The position numbers were made by a program, and so were the translations under genes. A stretch of DNA of 64,000 nucleotides from an uncultured Clostridia bacterium (GTDB lineage Bacteria; Bacillota; Clostridia; UBA1381), in the NCBI GenBank assembly GCA_934476075.1, contig CAKSNH010000001.1:62001-126000 (forward strand), given 5' to 3'. Of this stretch, positions 27,369-36,192 are shown piece by piece (position 1 is the first letter of the stretch; each line of letters begins with the position of its first letter). The notes below the pieces were generated by a model, which ran no database searches, had not been told where the DNA came from, and saw only the letters and a program-made list of their open reading frames with translations.

Positions 27369-27986
27369 TTAGTCTGAGCATTTCATAACCAAAGCCTTGC
27401 CCGACTTAACAGTTATTCTGCACATATCTCCGCACATAACATTGCTCACACCACGGCTGTCATTATAATATAAATTTTCGTTATCCAAAGGATATTCCAA
27501 ATTATATGTAGTCACACCACGCACAAGCTCGCTTACAGGTATAACAGACACTATGTCGCCTTTTTTTCCCGATAATTCTATCGTATCGGTTGTCAGATAC
27601 ATTTCATTATGCTCGTCAATGATTACACCATACTTATTTTCACTGTTTATCTTGTCCAAAAAAGATATATTTGTAAGTGTGTGGTCCATGCGGCTGCCTA
27701 TAAATCCAATCATAATAATTTCTTCAAAATCGTTCCCGACAGCATATTCCACCGCAAGCTGACCGTCCGTCATATCCTTTCTTGCCGGATATTGAACTGT
27801 TTTGGTATCTGTTACTTTTGACTGCAACGAGTCCATATCCCCGATTAATATGTTTGGTGTTATACCTAATTTCAATGCTGAATCATATCCGCTGTCAGCA
27901 CATATTATATAATCGTCATCTGATATAAATGAGCGGTAAAAATCAACATTATCGATTTTTCCGCCGCCTAAAATAATTGCTCTCAT
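27369..27986 (-). CDS. thiN: Thiamine diphosphokinase
   Basis: A 205-residue protein with CADSGYDSALKLGI, NILIGDMDSL and the GSRMDHTLTN block, which together form the ATP and thiamine site of thiamine pyrophosphokinase. It makes thiamine diphosphate. It overlaps rpe by 4 nt, and the prpC-prkC-rsgA-rpe-thiN order is the same as in B. subtilis, which strengthens the call. Confidence 0.93.
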   Translation of the reverse strand: MRAIILGGGKIDNVDFYRSFISDDDYIICADSGYDSALKLGITPNILIGDMDSLQSKVTDTKTVQYPARKDMTDGQLAVEYAVGNDFEEIIMIGFIGSRMDHTLTNISFLDKINSENKYGVIIDEHNEMYLTTDTIELSGKKGDIVSVIPVSELVRGVTTYNLEYPLDNENLYYNDSRGVSNVMCGDMCRITVKSGKALVMKCSD

Positions 27987-28624
27987 TTTTCTGCCGCCTT
28001 AAATAAATTTCTTATTGACTCTGTAATTGCACCGTTGAACACTGCCGAACCTGCAACTATTACATTCGCACCACATTCTATAACTTCCGCTATATTGTCG
28101 GCTTTTATTCCGCCGTCTACCTCAATATCAATCTCGTCACCCTTAGCCTGACGCAAATACCTGATTTTTTCGTTTACATCTTCAATATATTTCTGTCCGC
28201 CAAACCCCGGATATACACTCATCACCAAAACCATATCAACCATATCAAGGTACGGTTCTATGACCTCTACGCTTGTATCGGGATTGATTGAAATACCCAC
28301 TTTAACTCCCAAAGAACGTATCAAATCGATACACCCCTCAATATCGTTTGTTGCCTCGGCATGGAAAGTAATAATATCTGCACCTGCCTTTGCAAAATCC
28401 TCTATATATTTTTCGGGATTTTCAATCATAAGATGTGCGTCAAAAAACAGATTGGAATATTTGCGTATAGAATCAATCACGCACGCTCCGAATGTGATAT
28501 TCGGCACAAAATGCCCGTCCATAACATCAAGATGCAGCCACTGTGCTCCCGCATCTTCCGCTTCCTTAACCTGTTCTTTCAGCACTCCGAAATCTGCCGA
28601 TAAAATTGATGGTGATAGTATCAT
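27983..28624 (-). CDS. rpe: Ribulose-phosphate 3-epimerase
   Basis: A 213-residue TIM barrel with SPSILSADFG at the N terminus, HLDVMDGHFVPN, VMSVYPGFGGQKY and VDGGIKADN, all Rpe signatures including metal-binding His and Asp. It interconverts ribulose-5-phosphate and xylulose-5-phosphate in the pentose phosphate pathway. AGGAGG precedes the start. It lies between rsgA and thiN in a conserved operon. Confidence 0.95.
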   Translation of the reverse strand: MILSPSILSADFGVLKEQVKEAEDAGAQWLHLDVMDGHFVPNITFGACVIDSIRKYSNLFFDAHLMIENPEKYIEDFAKAGADIITFHAEATNDIEGCIDLIRSLGVKVGISINPDTSVEVIEPYLDMVDMVLVMSVYPGFGGQKYIEDVNEKIRYLRQAKGDEIDIEVDGGIKADNIAEVIECGANVIVAGSAVFNGAITESIRNLFKAAEK

Positions 28625-28639
28625 TTTTTCCTCCTAAGT

Positions 28640-29506
28640 TTATTTCCAATCTTTAATATCTTTCAAAAAATCAAATATCTGTTTATAGCTTTCATATCTG
28701 CTTTCGGAAATTTCACCCTCCGAAACCGCATTTTTAACCGCACAATCCGGCTCATTTATATGTGAACAGCCTCTGAATTTGCAGCCGTTTATATACTTGT
28801 CCATCTCCGGAAAATAAACCTGCAATTCCTTAGCCTTGATTATATTCGGTTCAAGCGAACCAAACCCCGGAGTATCAAGCACAAATCCGCCGTTTGCAAG
28901 TTCTATAAGTTCCACATGACGTGTTGTGTGCCGACCTCTTTGTATTTTCTCGCTGACTTCACCCGTTTCAAGCTCCATGCCTGTAATATGCCTTAACAGA
29001 CTGGACTTTCCGACGCCCGACATTCCTGAAAAAGCAGTAACTTTGTCAATCAGCAAATCCATTAAATCGTCAATGCCCTCATTTTTTTCGGCACTTGTTC
29101 TGATAACGGTATACCCTGCTTTTTTGTATATGTCATACAACTCATCACAGCTGTTTAAGTCGGTTTTGTTGATGCAAATAATCGGATTTATGCCTGCAAT
29201 ATGTGCATTGACCAGCATTTTATCAATAAGCAGTGTATTCGGACTCGGCGACTCTGCCGCCGCAACCACAACCAATGTATCGATATTCGCAACGGGCGGA
29301 CGCACAAGAGAAGTAGTACGTTTCAATATTTTTGTAATACTCCCCTTGCCGTTCTTCACATCAATTTCCACTCTGTCGCCTATCATCGGAATAATTTTTT
29401 CTTTGCGAAAAATCCCTCTGGCTTTACATTCATAGACTGTTTTATCCTCTGTTCTTATATAATAAAAACTTCCTATTCCTTTTATAATTATTCCTGTCAA
29501 GTGCAA
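28640..29506 (-). CDS. rsgA: Ribosome small subunit-dependent GTPase A
   Basis: A 288-residue circularly permuted GTPase. G4 (NKTDL) precedes the G1 loop GMSGVGKSSLL, and DTPGFG (G3) follows, the permuted order that defines RsgA. An N-terminal OB fold (about 1-70) and a C-terminal zinc site (CKFRGCSHINEPDCAV) are present. It acts in late 30S subunit maturation. In B. subtilis the homologue CpgA is also a target of the neighbouring kinase PrkC. Confidence 0.95.
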   Translation of the reverse strand: MHLTGIIIKGIGSFYYIRTEDKTVYECKARGIFRKEKIIPMIGDRVEIDVKNGKGSITKILKRTTSLVRPPVANIDTLVVVAAAESPSPNTLLIDKMLVNAHIAGINPIICINKTDLNSCDELYDIYKKAGYTVIRTSAEKNEGIDDLMDLLIDKVTAFSGMSGVGKSSLLRHITGMELETGEVSEKIQRGRHTTRHVELIELANGGFVLDTPGFGSLEPNIIKAKELQVYFPEMDKYINGCKFRGCSHINEPDCAVKNAVSEGEISESRYESYKQIFDFLKDIKDWK

Positions 29507-29515
29507 TTCTCCCTA

Positions 29516-31516
29516 TCAATCAAATGTAATAGTCTTTGTATCGGTTAATTTTCCGTCAAGGTAAATTTCAACAGTAGCGTCCTTGCTTCCCTTAACGGTT
29601 ATTCTTGTACCGCCCTCCGACTTGCTGTGGTCTTGATTGTGAATTACAGTACCGTTTGCCACAACTCTCACATTTACAGTGTCATTCACCCATGACGGGA
29701 ATGTGATGGTCAATGTTTTCTGCTTTGTTATAGGCTGTGCTGTCGGGACAGGTGTTGCCTGTGTATGCGAAGTGTGGTTATCCTTTGGTGTTTCCGTAAC
29801 TTTCGGAGTTTCCGTCGGAGCGGTTTCAGTACCGTCACTCAAAACAATATTTACGAACGAACCCTTCGACACCTTACTTCCCGATGCCGGACTTTGCCTT
29901 ATAACAGTACCTGCCGGCTGGTCGGAACTTTCCTTTGATATATTTCCGACTTGAAGTCCTGCTGATTTCAAACTGCTTTCAGCCTTCGACTGCGAACTTC
30001 CCGTCAGGCTTGGTACGGAAATTTTATCTTCCGAACCCGTGCTTACATATAATACAACAGTATCTCCGGCATTAACCTTTGAACCTTTTACAGGGTCCTG
30101 ACGAATTACCGAGCCTTCACTTACAGAATCGCTGTCCTCTGTTTGCTTTTCTACTTTAAGTCCTTTTTCTTTAAGCAGTTTCGCTGCGGAATCATAACTC
30201 ATTTCAAGCACGCTCGGCACTTCAATATCTCCGTCGCCGTTACCCGAGCTTATAACAAGCTTAATTTCCGTATTTTTCTTAACCGACTTGTTTGCACCGG
30301 GGTCTTGGAAAATTATATGTCCCTCTTCAACATCATCGGACGGCTGTGTTTCGTATTCTTCGGCAATTTTAATATCCTTGCCCTCGATAGCTTTTTGTGC
30401 CTCCTCTAATGTCATATTAAGCAAATCGGGAACTACAACCTCTCTCGAACCGCCTCTTATAAAGAAATATGTTCCGAATGCAATTACAAGTATAATACCG
30501 ATAGTGATAAGTGCAAATATGACCGCTAATTTATCTTCTTTTTTCTCTTGTTCTGTTTTTGGTTTCTTCACTTTTTTGCCTTTTTTACCATTAGCATTCA
30601 CGTTAGCAACCTCCTCAGTTTTCCTAGCAGGCGGATTATTTGCCGTTACGTCCGCTATAATTTTCGCACTGCTCGGATTTTGATAATCGTCAAGTGCACG
30701 TTTTAAATCTTCACCCATCTCAGCGGCTGTCTGGTATCTTGCGTGCTGCTCCTTTTTTATCGCTTTCATCGCAATGTCCGCCACTCTGTCGGGAATATTA
30801 GGATTAATCAAGCGAATATCCTTAGGTTCTTCTTCAATATGCTTTAATGCAACCATAACAGGATTGTCACCGTTAAACGGTACTGTTCCCGTCAGCATTT
30901 CATAAAGAACTATACCCATAGAATATATGTCGGAACGCTCGTCTGTATAACCGCCTCTTGCCTGTTCGGGCGAAATATAATGTACCGAGCCCAAAGCAGA
31001 ACTTCCGGCAACCAAAGTTTCGGAGCTTACCGCACGGGCAATACCGAAATCGGTAACTTTTATTATTTTATCCTTTGTAAGCAAAATATTGTGCGGTTTA
31101 ATATCACGATGTATAATATGTTTTTTATGTGCATGGTCAAGTGCCGAACAGATACTTTCCGCAAACCTACAAGCCTCTCTCCAATCCAGAACGCCTTTTT
31201 CCTTGATGTATTCTTTTAAAGTAATACCGTCAACATATTCCATAACGATATAGTTATTGCCGTCCTCTTCGCCGACATCGTAAATGGACACTATATTGTG
31301 GTGCGACAAACTCGCCGCCGCCTGCGACTCAACATGAAATTTCTTAACAATTTCCTCGTCGCCCTTTAATTCCTCACGCAAAACCTTTATTGCTACAAAT
31401 CTATTTAAAAGATGGCATTTTGCCTTGTATACGGTAGCCATGCCGCCCGTACCTATTTTTTCTAGAACTTCATATCTGTTGCCAAGCATTCTGCCTGTCA
31501 AATTTCCATTATACAT
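29516..31516 (-). CDS. prkC: PASTA-domain Ser/Thr protein kinase
   Basis: A 666-residue Hanks-type kinase. The kinase domain (about 14-280) has the GTGGMATV loop, Lys44, HRD at 136-138 and DFG at 156-158. A basic juxtamembrane stretch and one transmembrane helix (about 329-352) are followed by three PASTA repeats (about 360-424, 431-493, 499-560), which bind peptidoglycan fragments or lipid II. A Pro/Thr-rich linker and a roughly 70-residue C-terminal beta domain follow, as in some Clostridia. It links cell wall state to phosphorylation of growth and division proteins; prpC encodes its phosphatase. Confidence 0.95.
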   Translation of the reverse strand: MYNGNLTGRMLGNRYEVLEKIGTGGMATVYKAKCHLLNRFVAIKVLREELKGDEEIVKKFHVESQAAASLSHHNIVSIYDVGEEDGNNYIVMEYVDGITLKEYIKEKGVLDWREACRFAESICSALDHAHKKHIIHRDIKPHNILLTKDKIIKVTDFGIARAVSSETLVAGSSALGSVHYISPEQARGGYTDERSDIYSMGIVLYEMLTGTVPFNGDNPVMVALKHIEEEPKDIRLINPNIPDRVADIAMKAIKKEQHARYQTAAEMGEDLKRALDDYQNPSSAKIIADVTANNPPARKTEEVANVNANGKKGKKVKKPKTEQEKKEDKLAVIFALITIGIILVIAFGTYFFIRGGSREVVVPDLLNMTLEEAQKAIEGKDIKIAEEYETQPSDDVEEGHIIFQDPGANKSVKKNTEIKLVISSGNGDGDIEVPSVLEMSYDSAAKLLKEKGLKVEKQTEDSDSVSEGSVIRQDPVKGSKVNAGDTVVLYVSTGSEDKISVPSLTGSSQSKAESSLKSAGLQVGNISKESSDQPAGTVIRQSPASGSKVSKGSFVNIVLSDGTETAPTETPKVTETPKDNHTSHTQATPVPTAQPITKQKTLTITFPSWVNDTVNVRVVANGTVIHNQDHSKSEGGTRITVKGSKDATVEIYLDGKLTDTKTITFD

Positions 31517-31533
31517 TCTAACCCTTCTTTCTT

Positions 31534-32259
31534 TTAATCATTTTTCAAAAGAACAACCGTTATATTATCCATACCGCCGTTCTCGTTAGCAGTCTTTACC
31601 AAGTCTTCTGCCGCACGCTGTAAATCATTATTTTCCGAAATTATTTTAAAAATATTATCTTCGCTAACCATATTAGTCAATCCGTCACTGCAAATCAAAA
31701 TTGTTTCGCCGTTATACGGGGTAATACCCACATCAATTTTAATGGTTTCCTCTATCCCCATTGCACGGGTAATATAATTACGCTGCGGATGATGTTTTGC
31801 CTGTTCTTTGGTTATTTCTCCTCGTGAAATAAGTTCCTGAACATACGAATGGTCCTTTGTTACGCAAACCATTTCTTCACCCTTTTTGTATACTCTGCTG
31901 TCACCGACATGAACGGTTATCAATTTGCCTTGATATATCATTGCAAATGTTGATGTCGTACCCATTCCACGCACAATACCGTTATTGACCGAATACTCAT
32001 ATATTCTGTAATTTGTTTCAATGTATGCCTGTCTTATAAGCTCGCCTGCCTCGACATAATCCATAGCACCGTCAAAACCTTTTTCAAGACTGCTCTTGAT
32101 TATATCAACCGCCATTTTGCTTGCCACTTCACCGGCCTCATGTCCGCCCATACCGTCAGCCACAAATCCGCACAAAATCAAATCATTATTATACACAAAA
32201 AAATTATCTTCATTGATTTCACGTTTTTTGCCTATATCTGTTGCTACACCCCATTGCAT
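31534..32259 (-). CDS. prpC: PP2C-family Ser/Thr phosphatase
   Basis: A 241-residue phosphatase starting MQWGVATDIG; GAGGTGAG lies 5 nt upstream. The metal-binding residues are seen in REINEDNF, VADGMGGHEAGE, ICSDGLTN and MDNITVVLL, giving a complete PP2C active site. It opposes the adjacent kinase, and the pair regulates cell wall metabolism and stationary-phase physiology in Firmicutes. It is the first gene of the prpC-prkC-rsgA-rpe-thiN operon. Confidence 0.95.
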   Translation of the reverse strand: MQWGVATDIGKKREINEDNFFVYNNDLILCGFVADGMGGHEAGEVASKMAVDIIKSSLEKGFDGAMDYVEAGELIRQAYIETNYRIYEYSVNNGIVRGMGTTSTFAMIYQGKLITVHVGDSRVYKKGEEMVCVTKDHSYVQELISRGEITKEQAKHHPQRNYITRAMGIEETIKIDVGITPYNGETILICSDGLTNMVSEDNIFKIISENNDLQRAAEDLVKTANENGGMDNITVVLLKND

Positions 32260-32283
32260 AAATCTCACCTCTTTATCATGGTG

Positions 32284-32311
32284 TATATACATCATTAAAT
32301 TAATACGTCAA
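32284..32311 (-). promoter_or_regulatory. Putative promoter of the prpC-prkC operon
   Basis: TTGACG and TATATA boxes with 16 nt spacing lie 25 nt upstream of the prpC start. The remaining intergenic stretch to 32650 is AT-rich with no recognised gene. Confidence 0.5.
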
Positions 32312-32657
32312 AATTAATTATAATACTTTTTTCCTTTTCTGTCCACATTTTTTTATTTGCAATAACATACAAATTATTCTTTAAAAACGAACACTGCAAT
32401 ATATTATATCATTTTACGGCGGATTTAACAATGGTACATTTGAACTATCTTATATGTTATAATTTTGTTGCTGATGGTTATTTTGAAATAAAACCGTTAA
32501 TTTTTATTTTCGTATAGAAAAAATAATATTATAAGATTTTTGTAATATTATCAGTAATGTGTTATATTATGAGATAAACCAGTAACAAAATATTGCGGAA
32601 TGTAACACATCTATTGTAAACCTACACAACAATTTTAAAAAAAATAATAGAAAAGTG

Positions 32658-32686
32658 TTGACATATGGTCTTTTATATGGTATTAT
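32658..32686 (+). promoter_or_regulatory. Promoter of tRNA-Trp
   Basis: TTGACA and TATTAT boxes with 17 nt spacing, 31 nt before the tRNA 5' end. Confidence 0.85.
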
Positions 32687-32717
32687 AAAAAAGCAGTCAA
32701 CGTTGAGTTGAAAATAT

Positions 32718-32793
32718 AGGGGTGTAGCTCAGTTGGTAGAGCAGCGGTCTCCAAAACCGCGTGCCCAAGGTTCGAGTCCTTGTACCCCTGCCA
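32718..32793 (+). tRNA. tRNA-Trp (CCA anticodon)
   Basis: A 76 nt tRNA. The acceptor stem pairs AGGGGTG with TACCCCT, the anticodon stem-loop is GCGGT-CTCCAAA-ACCGC with anticodon CCA at 32751-32753, the T arm has GGTTCGAGTCC, and the CCA end is encoded. It is complete, and its part from the anticodon loop onward is repeated at 45544, the pattern left by tyrosine-recombinase integration into a tRNA gene. Confidence 0.97.
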
Positions 32794-32926
32794 GTGAAAA
32801 TCCTTTGAAGCTTAGGTTTCAAAGGATTTTTTTGTGTTTTGTTTAAGATTTCCTTGAAAATTATTAGGCGTAAATATTAGCATTTTTTATGTCTTTTTGC
32901 CCTATTTTATACCCGTTGTAATATGA
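32750..32926 (+). repeat. Left attachment-site repeat: 3' half of tRNA-Trp plus flank
   Basis: The first 46 bp (32750-32795) are identical to 45544-45589; the next roughly 130 bp, including a terminator of the same shape and the stretch around TAAATATTAGCATTTTTTAT, are clearly similar with scattered differences. The repeat begins at the anticodon loop, a usual crossover point for integrases. Confidence 0.85.
32797..32833 (+). terminator. Terminator of tRNA-Trp
   Basis: A stem of about 12 bp (AATCCTTTGAA and its complement) with an 8 nt loop followed by seven T residues, directly after the tRNA. The rest of 32834-33102 is AT-rich repeat flank with no gene recognised. Confidence 0.9.
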
Positions 32927-33102
32927 GAAAATTCCCAAACCGCAGTATTGGAGCGGTGTGCAGGGATTTTGAATTTTTATTGTAATATTTGAGCGTTAAT
33001 AATTTATATTACAATAAAAATTATCTCTAAAATATTTAATTTTCTAATAATTATCTGATTTTTGCATTGTATAATTAAAGAAGATGCATTGTTATCTCCC
33101 CA

Positions 33103-33312
33103 CTACTTAATTTTTAATTCACCTTTTTCAAGCCCATCTGATTTAACCGTCAGACATACTTCGCCGTCCGCTCTTGCAATTACCTGACACAGACCTACAC
33201 TGTTTAAATATCCGCATGCTTTCGCACCGCCCCAACTATCAGCCGGTGTTTTCGGCGGCAAGTCACCGAGATTAAATCTCCAATTATCATCAAATACAAT
33301 TTTTTGTTTCAT
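33103..33312 (-). pseudogene. Internally deleted remnant of a glycoside hydrolase family 2 gene
   Basis: A 69-residue frame starting MKQKIVFDDNW (AAGGA 10 nt upstream). The first 35 residues (DDNWRFNLGDLPP) look like the N terminus of GH2 beta-galactosidases and the last 35 (GLCQVIARADGEVCLTV, then SDGLEKG) like their C-terminal beta domain. The catalytic domain between them is missing, so the gene appears to have lost most of its middle while staying in frame. A small unrelated protein cannot be excluded. Confidence 0.55.
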
Positions 33313-33433
33313 AATACTCAAATCCTTCTATGTGATTTTCTACTTTTAATTATACTGTTTTTTTAATTTATTCGATTGACTAAACTAAACTTTTAATAAA
33401 TTTTATTGATTTATAATATAATTGAGGTGGTTA

Positions 33434-34255
33434 ATGCGAATACAAAAAAAAACAATTTATATGTGATGATTTCAAAATATCGCAGGAAGCAGCGGACAGT
33501 TGCTGGACTATGCCGTATGCTCACTGTCACGCAGCACATGAAATATATATTCTTGAAAGCGGCAAAAGAACGGTCACAATAGATGACATAGAATACGAAG
33601 TCAACGCATACGATGCGACTATGTTTCTCCCAAATTATCCTCATAGAAGCCGGTGCGATGTTCCGTTTTCAGGGATATGCATTCATTTTTCCGAACGATA
33701 CCTTGATATTTATTTTAGCGCAGAGTCAAAAAATATACTGATGAAATGTTTTAAAAATACTGTAATACATTTATGCAAAGAGGATTTCAATATTTTAAAG
33801 AGTATTGCCGATAATTTTGATAATACTATGTCCAACAACTTTTTGCTCCTTGCATACATTCCGGATATTTTGTCACATTTAAAATCTGCGGCATACGAAG
33901 AAACATCAGCTATAACAGAAAAGAAAAGAAAAAATCTCAAGAAATTATTGAGTATGTAAATGATAATTATGTCTATATAAAACAAATACATGATATTGCA
34001 GAACTGTTTGATGTTTCGGAGAATTATATTTTTGTACTATTCCGAAAACATTACAATATGACACCAAAACAGTATATAAATAACCTCCGCATAAAAAACG
34101 TATATCATAGGCTGAAATATTCCGACAGAAATATAAAGGTCATTTCATACAGCTGCGGTTTTGACTGCTACGAGCATTTTATAAATGTATTTAAGAAAAT
34201 TGTCTGCTGTACCCCAACTGAGTATCGCAAAAAAATGAATAAACAAAATACATAA
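33434..34255 (+). pseudogene. AraC-family regulator broken by two frameshifts in A runs
   Basis: Three consecutive frames together give one AraC protein. ATG at 33434 (with GAGGTGG upstream) runs into a nine-A run near 33444; the cupin part continues in another frame (HCHAAHEIYILESGKRTV). At the A-rich stretch 33920-33935 the frame changes again, leading into a complete pair of helix-turn-helix motifs (IHDIAELFDVSENYIFVLFR and KVISYSCGFDCYEHFINVFKK). Either the gene is decaying or the assembly has homopolymer errors; both breaks are in A runs. Confidence 0.75.
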
Positions 34256-34343
34256 TCTATAATTTTACTATTTTTTGATATTTTAACCGTATTTTTTATA
34301 TAAAAATCAAATACTTGCACCGGACTTACAAAAAAGTGCGTAC

Positions 34344-34372
34344 TTGTGTTTTATCAAATCTGCTGTTAAAAT
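34344..34372 (+). promoter_or_regulatory. Putative promoter of the sirtuin/macrodomain pair
   Basis: TTGTGT and TAAAAT boxes with 17 nt spacing lie about 50 nt upstream of the sirtuin start. The -35 box is a weak match. Confidence 0.4.
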
Positions 34373-34421
34373 TTAAGTACAGAGTTATGGAAAAATAAAA
34401 ATTGCTGAGCGAGGTGTTTTC

Positions 34422-35267
34422 ATGCGAAAGGGAAAAACAGAAAAGCTTTATTCGGCTATACAAACAGCGGATAGTATTGTTATCGGTGCGGGAGCGGGAC
34501 TTTCGGCATCAGCCGGTTTTACCTATGACGGAGATAGATTTAAAAAATATTTTTCGGATTTTGAAGAAAAATATAATTTTCATGATATGTATTCTGGCGG
34601 ATTTTATCCATATAAAAAGGCAGAAGAATTTTGGGCTTATTGGTCGAGGTACATTTATGTAAATCGTTATATAGACGCACCAAAGCCTGTGTATAATGAT
34701 TTGCTTGATTTAGTAAAAAATAAAGACTACTTTGTAATTACCACAAATGTTGACCACTGTTTTCAAAAAGCAGGGTTTGATAAAAAACGATTATTTTACA
34801 CACAGGGTGATTATGGACTTTTTCAATGTTCCGTGCCTTGCCGCCAAGAAACATTCGATAATTACAATATTATCACCGATATGGTAAAATACCAAAAAGA
34901 TATGCGAATACCGTCCTCGCTGATACCAAAGTGTCCGCATTGCGGAGAACCTCTCACAGTGAATTTGCGAAGTGATGATAAATTCGTTCAGGATAACGGC
35001 TGGGATATGGCAGCGGAAAGATATGCAAATTTCATAAAAACACGAAAAAATCAGAAAATTTTGTTTTTGGAACTTGGAGTTGGTTACAATACACCTATAA
35101 TTATAAAATATCCGTTTTGGCAAATGACATCCGAAAATCCAAAAGCCATATATGCTTGTATAAATAATGGTGAAGCCGTATGTCCGAAAGAAATAGAAAA
35201 TCAATCAATTTGCATAAACGGAGATATAGGACAAATTTTAAAAGAATTAAAGAATTTAGATAAATAG
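34422..35267 (+). CDS. Class M sirtuin (SirTM-like ADP-ribosyltransferase)
   Basis: A 281-residue Sir2 fold: NAD loop GAGAGLSASAG near residue 25, TTNVDHCFQKAGF, a zinc-type pair of cysteine motifs (QCSVPC and CPHCGE) and a C-terminal INGDIG. In the place of the catalytic His of deacetylases it has Gln (FYTQGDYG), the mark of SirTM proteins, which ADP-ribosylate rather than deacetylate. In Staphylococcus and Streptococcus SirTM modifies a lipoylated GcvH-like carrier and is linked to a macrodomain protein that reverses the mark. The macrodomain gene follows here by 21 nt; no GcvH-L or lipoate ligase gene is adjacent. Confidence 0.88.
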   Translation: MRKGKTEKLYSAIQTADSIVIGAGAGLSASAGFTYDGDRFKKYFSDFEEKYNFHDMYSGGFYPYKKAEEFWAYWSRYIYVNRYIDAPKPVYNDLLDLVKNKDYFVITTNVDHCFQKAGFDKKRLFYTQGDYGLFQCSVPCRQETFDNYNIITDMVKYQKDMRIPSSLIPKCPHCGEPLTVNLRSDDKFVQDNGWDMAAERYANFIKTRKNQKILFLELGVGYNTPIIIKYPFWQMTSENPKAIYACINNGEAVCPKEIENQSICINGDIGQILKELKNLDK

Positions 35268-35288
35268 CAGAGATTTATTGCGGAAAGT

Positions 35289-36068
35289 GTGTGTGATATT
35301 ATGAATAAAACAGAAGTTGTAAAAAAATTAAACAGTATGCTGCTTGCTGAAATGCCTCAGTATTTCAGTCAAGCTCAAATGTTTGATGATAGCTTTACTT
35401 CACAAAGACGGCTTTTAAGAAGTCTTATAAATTTAAGACCGCCTATGAAAGCAAGCCGGGAATTTTTAAACTTACAGGATAAACTGCTTAAAGCAGAAGT
35501 TTTGGAAAAAGGAATTGTTGATACAGAAAATTTCAGTGATAAAATTGTACTTTGGCAAGGTGACATAACACGTCTTAATGCAGATGCTATTGTTAATGCC
35601 GCAAACAATAAATTGCTTGGCTGTTTCTATCCTTGCCACGGCTGTATCGATAATGCCATTCACTCGGCGGCAGGAGTACAATTAAGATATGATTGTGCAA
35701 AAATTATGGAAAAACAAGGCTATTATGAGCCGACAGGAGGTGCAAAAATAACAAAAGCCTACAATCTCCCATGCAAATATGTCATTCACACCGTAGGTCC
35801 TATCGTGTTAGAAAAATTAACCGACAAACATTGTGAAGAACTAGCAAAATGCTATAATTCCTGTCTTTCTCTTGCGGCTGAATACAAATTAAAAAGCATT
35901 GCATTTTGCTGTATTTCAACAGGTGAATTTCATTTTCCCAATGAGCAAGCGGCTAAAATCGCATTAGCTGAAACAAAAACATTTTTGCAAAAATACAGCC
36001 GCATTGAAAGAGTTATTTTTAACGTATTTAAAGATATAGATTTTGAAATTTATGATAAGCTGATTTAA
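35289..36068 (+). CDS. Zinc-dependent macrodomain protein, ADP-ribosyl hydrolase
   Basis: A 259-residue protein. An N-terminal helical segment (about 1-70) precedes a macrodomain with GDITRLNADAIVNAANN, the zinc-type loop GCFYPCHGCIDNAIH, and a C-terminal CCISTGEFHFPN. This matches the Zn-macro group that removes ADP-ribose put on by SirTM. ATG at 35301 (MNKTEVVKK) is an alternative start with a better ribosome site distance being unclear. With the sirtuin it forms a reversible ADP-ribosylation pair, probably cotranscribed. Confidence 0.88.
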   Translation: MCDIMNKTEVVKKLNSMLLAEMPQYFSQAQMFDDSFTSQRRLLRSLINLRPPMKASREFLNLQDKLLKAEVLEKGIVDTENFSDKIVLWQGDITRLNADAIVNAANNKLLGCFYPCHGCIDNAIHSAAGVQLRYDCAKIMEKQGYYEPTGGAKITKAYNLPCKYVIHTVGPIVLEKLTDKHCEELAKCYNSCLSLAAEYKLKSIAFCCISTGEFHFPNEQAAKIALAETKTFLQKYSRIERVIFNVFKDIDFEIYDKLI

Positions 36069-36084
36069 AATCTTAATAAAATAT

Positions 36085-36132
36085 CGAGTATCCTTCCAGT
36101 TTGGTATTTACACAAAACTTGAAGAATACTCG
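36085..36132. terminator. Terminator between the macrodomain gene and the convergent esterase gene
   Basis: A bulged 48 nt hairpin built on the 7 bp stem CGAGTAT/ATACTCG with inner CTT/AAG and AGTTT/AAACT pairs. T-rich sequence follows on the minus strand, so it should end the GH43-esterase transcript and perhaps also the macrodomain transcript. Confidence 0.55.
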
Positions 36133-36192
36133 AATTTCAAATCAAATTGACAAATTCGGCTTGTTTTATATAAATGTAGTTTACAAATTTAA

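Noticed and set aside
32880..33100. Possible small genes or ncRNA after the tRNA-Trp terminator.
   Set aside because: Only AT-rich repeat flank is present, with no open frame or structure worth calling.
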